9,168 nt of DNA from JBGTHB01 sp041746415 (lineage in GTDB: Bacteria > Pseudomonadota > Gammaproteobacteria > Coxiellales > Coxiellaceae): assembly GCA_041746415.1 (NCBI GenBank), contig JBGTHB010000160.1, forward strand, positions 1-9,168. Direction: 5' to 3'. Positions 6,750 to 9,168 of this stretch are shown here, one piece after another (position 1 is the stretch's first letter; each line of letters begins with the position of its first letter). Both the position numbers and the translations under genes were made by a program. The notes below the pieces were generated by a model, which was not told where the DNA came from, made no database searches, and saw nothing but the letters and a program-made list of their open reading frames with translations.

Positions 6750-8021
6750 ATGAAAGTATTAATCATAGGCAGCGGTGGCCGCGAACACGCTATGACATGG
6801 AAAGCCGCACAGTCTAAATATGTCAGCAACATTTTTATCGCACCTGGTAATGCTGGTACAGCATTGGAACCAAAATCAAAAAACATTGCTATTTCTGCAA
6901 CCGATTGCCAAGCTTTGCTCAATTTTGCTTTAGCTGAAAAAATTGATCTCACCCTTGTTGGTCCTGAAGCGCCGCTTGCACTGGGCATAGTAGATTTATT
7001 TCAGCACCACAACCTTGCCATTTTTGGTCCCACCCAGGCCGCTGCCCAATTAGAATCTTCTAAAGCCTTTTGCAAAACATTTTTAACCCAACACCATATA
7101 CCTACGGCAAAATACGCAGAATTTAATGCACTGCCTGCAGCACTGAATTATTTAGAACAACAAAGTTATCCCCTCGTTATCAAAGCCGATGGACTTGCTG
7201 CTGGCAAAGGCGTGATTATTGCGCAAACAAAACAACAAGCACATGCCGCCGCTAAAGATATGCTAAGCGGAAATCAATTTGGTGAAGCTGGGGCAAAAAT
7301 TATTATTGAGGAATTTTTACAAGGCGAAGAACTGAGTTATATTGTAGTGAGCGATGGCAAAACGATTTTGCCACTGGCCAGTTCGCAAGATCACAAACGC
7401 CGTGATGACAACGATAAAGGTCCTAACACAGGCGGCATGGGTGCATACTCACCTGCCCCTTTACTCACCGACGCCCTTGAAAAAACAATTTTAGAAAAAA
7501 TTATTCAACCTACAATTAACGGCATGCAACAACGAGGCACCCCTTACAAAGGATTTTTATACGCGGGGATTATGGTCGTTAACAATGAACCATTTGTACT
7601 GGAATACAATTGCCGCTTAGGTGATCCAGAAACGCAACCGCTGATGATGCGCTTACAAAGTGATTTGATTGAGCTGTGCCAAAAAACTGTATTGCAACAA
7701 CTGCACGACCACCAATTACAATGGGATTCACGCTTTGCCTTGGCCGTGGTTATGGCAAGCGAAGGCTATCCTAATCACTATTCAAAAGGGGATGTGATAA
7801 GCGGTCTGGATAACCTCATTCCTAACAGCAAAATTTTCCATGCTGGCACACTTCATATTAATAACCATGTCGTCACTGCTGGTGGGCGTGTAGTAGCAGC
7901 CACAGCTTTAGGAGCAACGATCACCCAAGCACAACAACAAGCTTATCAACTAGCCCAGCAAATCCACTGGCGGGGCTGTTTCTATCGCCACGATATTGGG
8001 GCTAAAGCCCACAAGCAGTAG
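6750..8021 (+). CDS. purD: Phosphoribosylamine--glycine ligase PurD (GAR synthetase)
   Basis: ATP-grasp enzyme joining glycine to 5-phosphoribosylamine with ATP to give GAR, the second step of purine synthesis; cytosolic. At 423 aa it is full length (about 429 in E. coli). Motifs in order: GSGGREHA (7-14) and APGNAG (31-36) in the N-domain; GPEAPL (71-76); ATP-grasp lid and nucleotide-binding segment VIKADGLAAGKGV (143-155); GPNTGGMGAYSPAP (224-237); metal and phosphate-binding LEYNCRLGDPETQ (284-296); and C-domain AGGRVVAATALG (377-388). The usual EFNvRFGDPETQ reads EYNCRLGDPETQ, a conservative change. The C-terminal YRHDIGAKA matches the family ending 'YRxDIGxrA'. It lies 12 bp after purH with its own ribosome binding site. 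No gene for the intermediate steps is in the window, so the rest of the pathway must be elsewhere. Confidence 0.97.
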   Translation: MKVLIIGSGGREHAMTWKAAQSKYVSNIFIAPGNAGTALEPKSKNIAISATDCQALLNFALAEKIDLTLVGPEAPLALGIVDLFQHHNLAIFGPTQAAAQLESSKAFCKTFLTQHHIPTAKYAEFNALPAALNYLEQQSYPLVIKADGLAAGKGVIIAQTKQQAHAAAKDMLSGNQFGEAGAKIIIEEFLQGEELSYIVVSDGKTILPLASSQDHKRRDDNDKGPNTGGMGAYSPAPLLTDALEKTILEKIIQPTINGMQQRGTPYKGFLYAGIMVVNNEPFVLEYNCRLGDPETQPLMMRLQSDLIELCQKTVLQQLHDHQLQWDSRFALAVVMASEGYPNHYSKGDVISGLDNLIPNSKIFHAGTLHINNHVVTAGGRVVAATALGATITQAQQQAYQLAQQIHWRGCFYRHDIGAKAHKQ

Positions 8022-8088
8022 AGGCAATTTCTCACACATGTACTATATTGTCCTTGTGAGGGATAACTAGTACGAGGATTGTATTAGT

Positions 8089-8140
8089 GTTGAGTAAACA
8101 ACAGCTTAGGACATGGGATAGGAAGGGAGACCTACTCAGC
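8089..8140 (+). other. Possible hairpin in the leader of the L,D-transpeptidase gene
   Basis: GTTGAGTA (8089-8096) can pair with TACTCAGC (8133-8140): 8 base pairs including one G-U, enclosing a 36-base loop that contains the purine-rich GGATAGGAAGGGAGA. The stem ends 3 bases before the Shine-Dalgarno of the downstream gene (8144-8150). No convincing sigma-70 promoter pair was found in the 134-bp gap; only a TATATT at 8044-8049 without a partner. Folding in vivo and any control role are inference. Confidence 0.25.
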
Positions 8141-8141
8141 A

Positions 8142-8156
8142 ATGAGGAGGCAATAA
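8142..8156 (+). other. Four-codon mini-ORF (MRRQ) overlapping the ldt start
   Basis: ATG AGG AGG CAA TAA at 8142-8156 lies across the Shine-Dalgarno GAGGAGG (8144-8150) of the downstream gene, and its stop shares one base with that gene's ATG (TAATG). The tandem AGG codons are the Shine-Dalgarno itself, so the reading frame may be coincidental. A purine-rich AAGGGAG (8123-8129) upstream could serve as its own weak ribosome site, though 12 bases away. Confidence 0.2.
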
Positions 8157-8701
8157 TGAAGTTTTTAACATCAATCGCATTGGCAGGATTGGTATTGCTC
8201 GCAGCAGATTCAGCTCAAGCGAGTCAACCCACTCAAATGATTCAAATGGCTTGGCAACAAGCCCAATTGCCGCAAGGTCAACTCAGTGACTATCGACAAG
8301 AAGCGAGCTTGCCCAGTCGTTATAATACAGGCGGTGAGCGCATAGTTGTTTTCAGTCCGCGCTACAAAGAATGGGCAGCCTATGATGCAGATGGCTATAA
8401 AGTTGCCAGCGGTGTTGCCAATGGCGGCAAACCAGGGCATCGCACACCAGCGGGCAGCTATCGTATTTATAACAAAGCTGGTCCTGGGCACGTTTCCAGC
8501 AAATACCCAAAACCAACGGGTGGTGCACCGATGCCTTATGCAATGCACTTTACAAAAGCTGGGCACGCTATCCATGGCTCACCTGAAATTTCAAACGTCA
8601 ATGGTAGCCACGGCTGTGTTCGAGTAAAAACGACCGCGGCAAAATGGTTAAGCAGCTACTTTGTGAAACCAGGCACCAAACTGGTAGTGCATTCTTATTA
8701 A
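8156..8701 (+). CDS. Exported L,D-transpeptidase (YkuD family)
   Basis: Periplasmic cysteine transpeptidase, 181 aa, expected to form 3-3 crosslinks in peptidoglycan or attach a protein to it. A Sec signal peptide MKFLTSIALAGLVLLAADSAQA is followed by a probable signal peptidase I cut after AQA (residue 22). The YkuD domain spans about 60-181. The catalytic signature is H140-G-S and S151-H-G-C-V-R156, with Cys154 as nucleophile; the 'GGKPGHRTPAGSYRI' segment (90-104) is the typical family strand. No LysM or peptidoglycan-binding domain is present, so it is a minimal single-domain enzyme. The ATG at 8156 is chosen because GAGGAGG ends 5 bases upstream and the signal peptide starts there. An in-frame GTG at 8087 would add 23 polar residues and is less likely. 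It is separated from purD by 134 bp and ends at a strong terminator. The exact paralogue and acceptor cannot be told from sequence. Confidence 0.92.
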   Translation: MKFLTSIALAGLVLLAADSAQASQPTQMIQMAWQQAQLPQGQLSDYRQEASLPSRYNTGGERIVVFSPRYKEWAAYDADGYKVASGVANGGKPGHRTPAGSYRIYNKAGPGHVSSKYPKPTGGAPMPYAMHFTKAGHAIHGSPEISNVNGSHGCVRVKTTAAKWLSSYFVKPGTKLVVHSY

Positions 8702-8724
8702 TTCAAAAGACTACTTCAATTTAT

Positions 8725-8762
8725 ACTGAGTCGTAATTTTATTTACGACTCAGTTATTTTTT
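8725..8762 (+). terminator. Intrinsic terminator after the ldt gene, overlapping the end of dnaQ
   Basis: A perfect 12-bp inverted repeat, ACTGAGTCGTAA (8725-8736) and TTACGACTCAGT (8743-8754), encloses the 6-base loop TTTTAT. It is followed on the plus strand by TATTTTTT (8755-8762), giving a strong plus-strand terminator 24 bases after the ldt stop. On the minus strand the stem is present but the following bases (ATAAATTGAAG) are not a good T-tract, so ending of dnaQ transcripts here would be less efficient. The right arm is read in reverse as the last three codons and the TAA of dnaQ. Confidence 0.85.
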
Positions 8763-9168
8763 GCATAAATAAACGATGCGCTTCAAGCTCACTAGCATTG
8801 GCTCTAATGACGCGTAATGGTTTGCGTTGTTTTGCTTGTACCATTGCTGCTTCTGAAATAACTGCCATCGTTTGTGATTCTTCAAATAATTGCGTCTGCC
8901 CACCTGTCATAAATAAATAAACTTGTGACAACAAGCGCGCATCCAGTAACGCGCCGTGAAAATCCCGCTCTTTATTATCGACATGGTAGCGCCGACACAG
9001 CGCATCGAGATTATTATGCTGACCAGGATGCTTAAGCCGAGCAATCGCCAATGTATCCACCACACTGCAATGTTTTGATATTTTTTTAAAGAGTTTATTA
9101 CAACGCTTAAATTCGTGATTTAAAAAACCCACATCAAATGGGGCGTTATGAATAATCAGTTCAGTTCC
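8743..9168 (-). CDS. dnaQ: DNA polymerase III epsilon subunit DnaQ, 3'-5' proofreading exonuclease (C-terminal part)
   Basis: The frame is open to the window edge, adding 12 codons (reading GTELIIHNAPFD) before the GTG at 9132. That GTG is therefore an internal valine and not a start. The visible 141 residues cover the second half of DnaQ. Exo II motif IHNAPFDVGFLNHEF carries the conserved Asp; Exo III-epsilon HGALLDARLL (8941-8958) carries the His and Asp that bind metal for proofreading. VVDTLAIARLKHPG and NNLDALCRRY between them closely match E. coli DnaQ. TGGQTQLFEE follows (8884-8898 encode QTQLF), a good beta-clamp binding pentapeptide. The C-terminal LRVIRANASELEAH resembles the alpha-binding tail of E. 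coli. The Exo I motif (DxE) lies outside the window. The stop is within the shared terminator stem; convergent with ldt. Confident as dnaQ, but completeness cannot be judged. Confidence 0.93.
   Translation of the reverse strand, partial: GTELIIHNAPFDVGFLNHEFKRCNKLFKKISKHCSVVDTLAIARLKHPGQHNNLDALCRRYHVDNKERDFHGALLDARLLSQVYLFMTGGQTQLFEESQTMAVISEAAMVQAKQRKPLRVIRANASELEAHRLFMQKITES

Noticed and set aside
7999..8010. GGGCT-AA-AGCCC hairpin near the end of purD, a possible terminator.
   Set aside because: It is inside the coding sequence, has a short stem and tiny loop, and lacks a T-tract.
8054..8067. TTGTGAGGGATAAC resembles the lac operator (TTGTGAGCGGATAAC) with one base missing.
   Set aside because: A deletion changes the half-site spacing, the dyad is not completed downstream (CTAG follows), and no lacI-type gene or lactose gene is in the window. 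Chance similarity is the simplest view.
8210..8575. A 121-codon open frame on the minus strand opposite the L,D-transpeptidase.
   Set aside because: It overlaps the catalytic domain of a well-supported gene and has no ribosome site or recognisable domain.
8743..9132. Treating the GTG at 9132 as the start of a separate 129-aa gene.
   Set aside because: The frame stays open to the edge and the upstream residues (IIHNAPFD) continue the DnaQ Exo II motif, so this is the C-terminal part of a longer protein.

Overview
The window looks like chromosome from a modestly AT-rich gammaproteobacterium. The reasons are a type II secretion (T2SS) gspD-gspE-gspF run, a Fis protein close to the enterobacterial one, a fis-purH-purD operon (an order known in pseudomonads and relatives), and a DnaQ C-terminus that aligns well with E. 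coli DnaQ. The trimmed PurH and compact spacing might suit a Legionellales-like or other host-associated lineage, but that is inference. Base composition and codon use look even across the window. I see no insertion sequence, phage gene, CRISPR array, tRNA or rRNA.

Layout. Positions 1-3783 (minus strand) hold, in transcription order, gspD (secretin), gspE (ATPase) and the start of gspF (inner-membrane platform, cut by the window edge). The three are nearly contiguous: a 2-bp gap, then a 1-base stop/start overlap. Upstream on the same strand (3846-4709) is a six-helix potassium-channel-like protein where gspC might have been expected. A 246-bp divergent region follows. It has a good extended -10 promoter for the plus-strand operon and a weaker candidate promoter for the channel.

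Positions 4956-8021 (plus strand) hold fis, purH and purD. Fis is a nucleoid protein that starts at TTG behind a very strong Shine-Dalgarno sequence. PurH and PurD catalyse the last two steps and the second step of de novo purine synthesis. After a 134-bp gap with possible leader structure comes a small exported L,D-transpeptidase (8156-8701). It ends at a strong intrinsic terminator whose stem also encodes the last residues and stop codon of the convergent dnaQ gene, the DNA polymerase III proofreading subunit (8743 to beyond 9168, N-terminus missing).

Functionally this is mostly core or widely conserved machinery: protein secretion, ion transport, growth-linked regulation and purine supply, wall crosslinking and replication fidelity. 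I do not see an undescribed multi-gene system. The points most worth a second look are local: the PurH loop substitution and trimming, the channel with an arginine-poor S4, the fis leader and TTG start, the ldt leader, and the terminator shared with dnaQ coding sequence.
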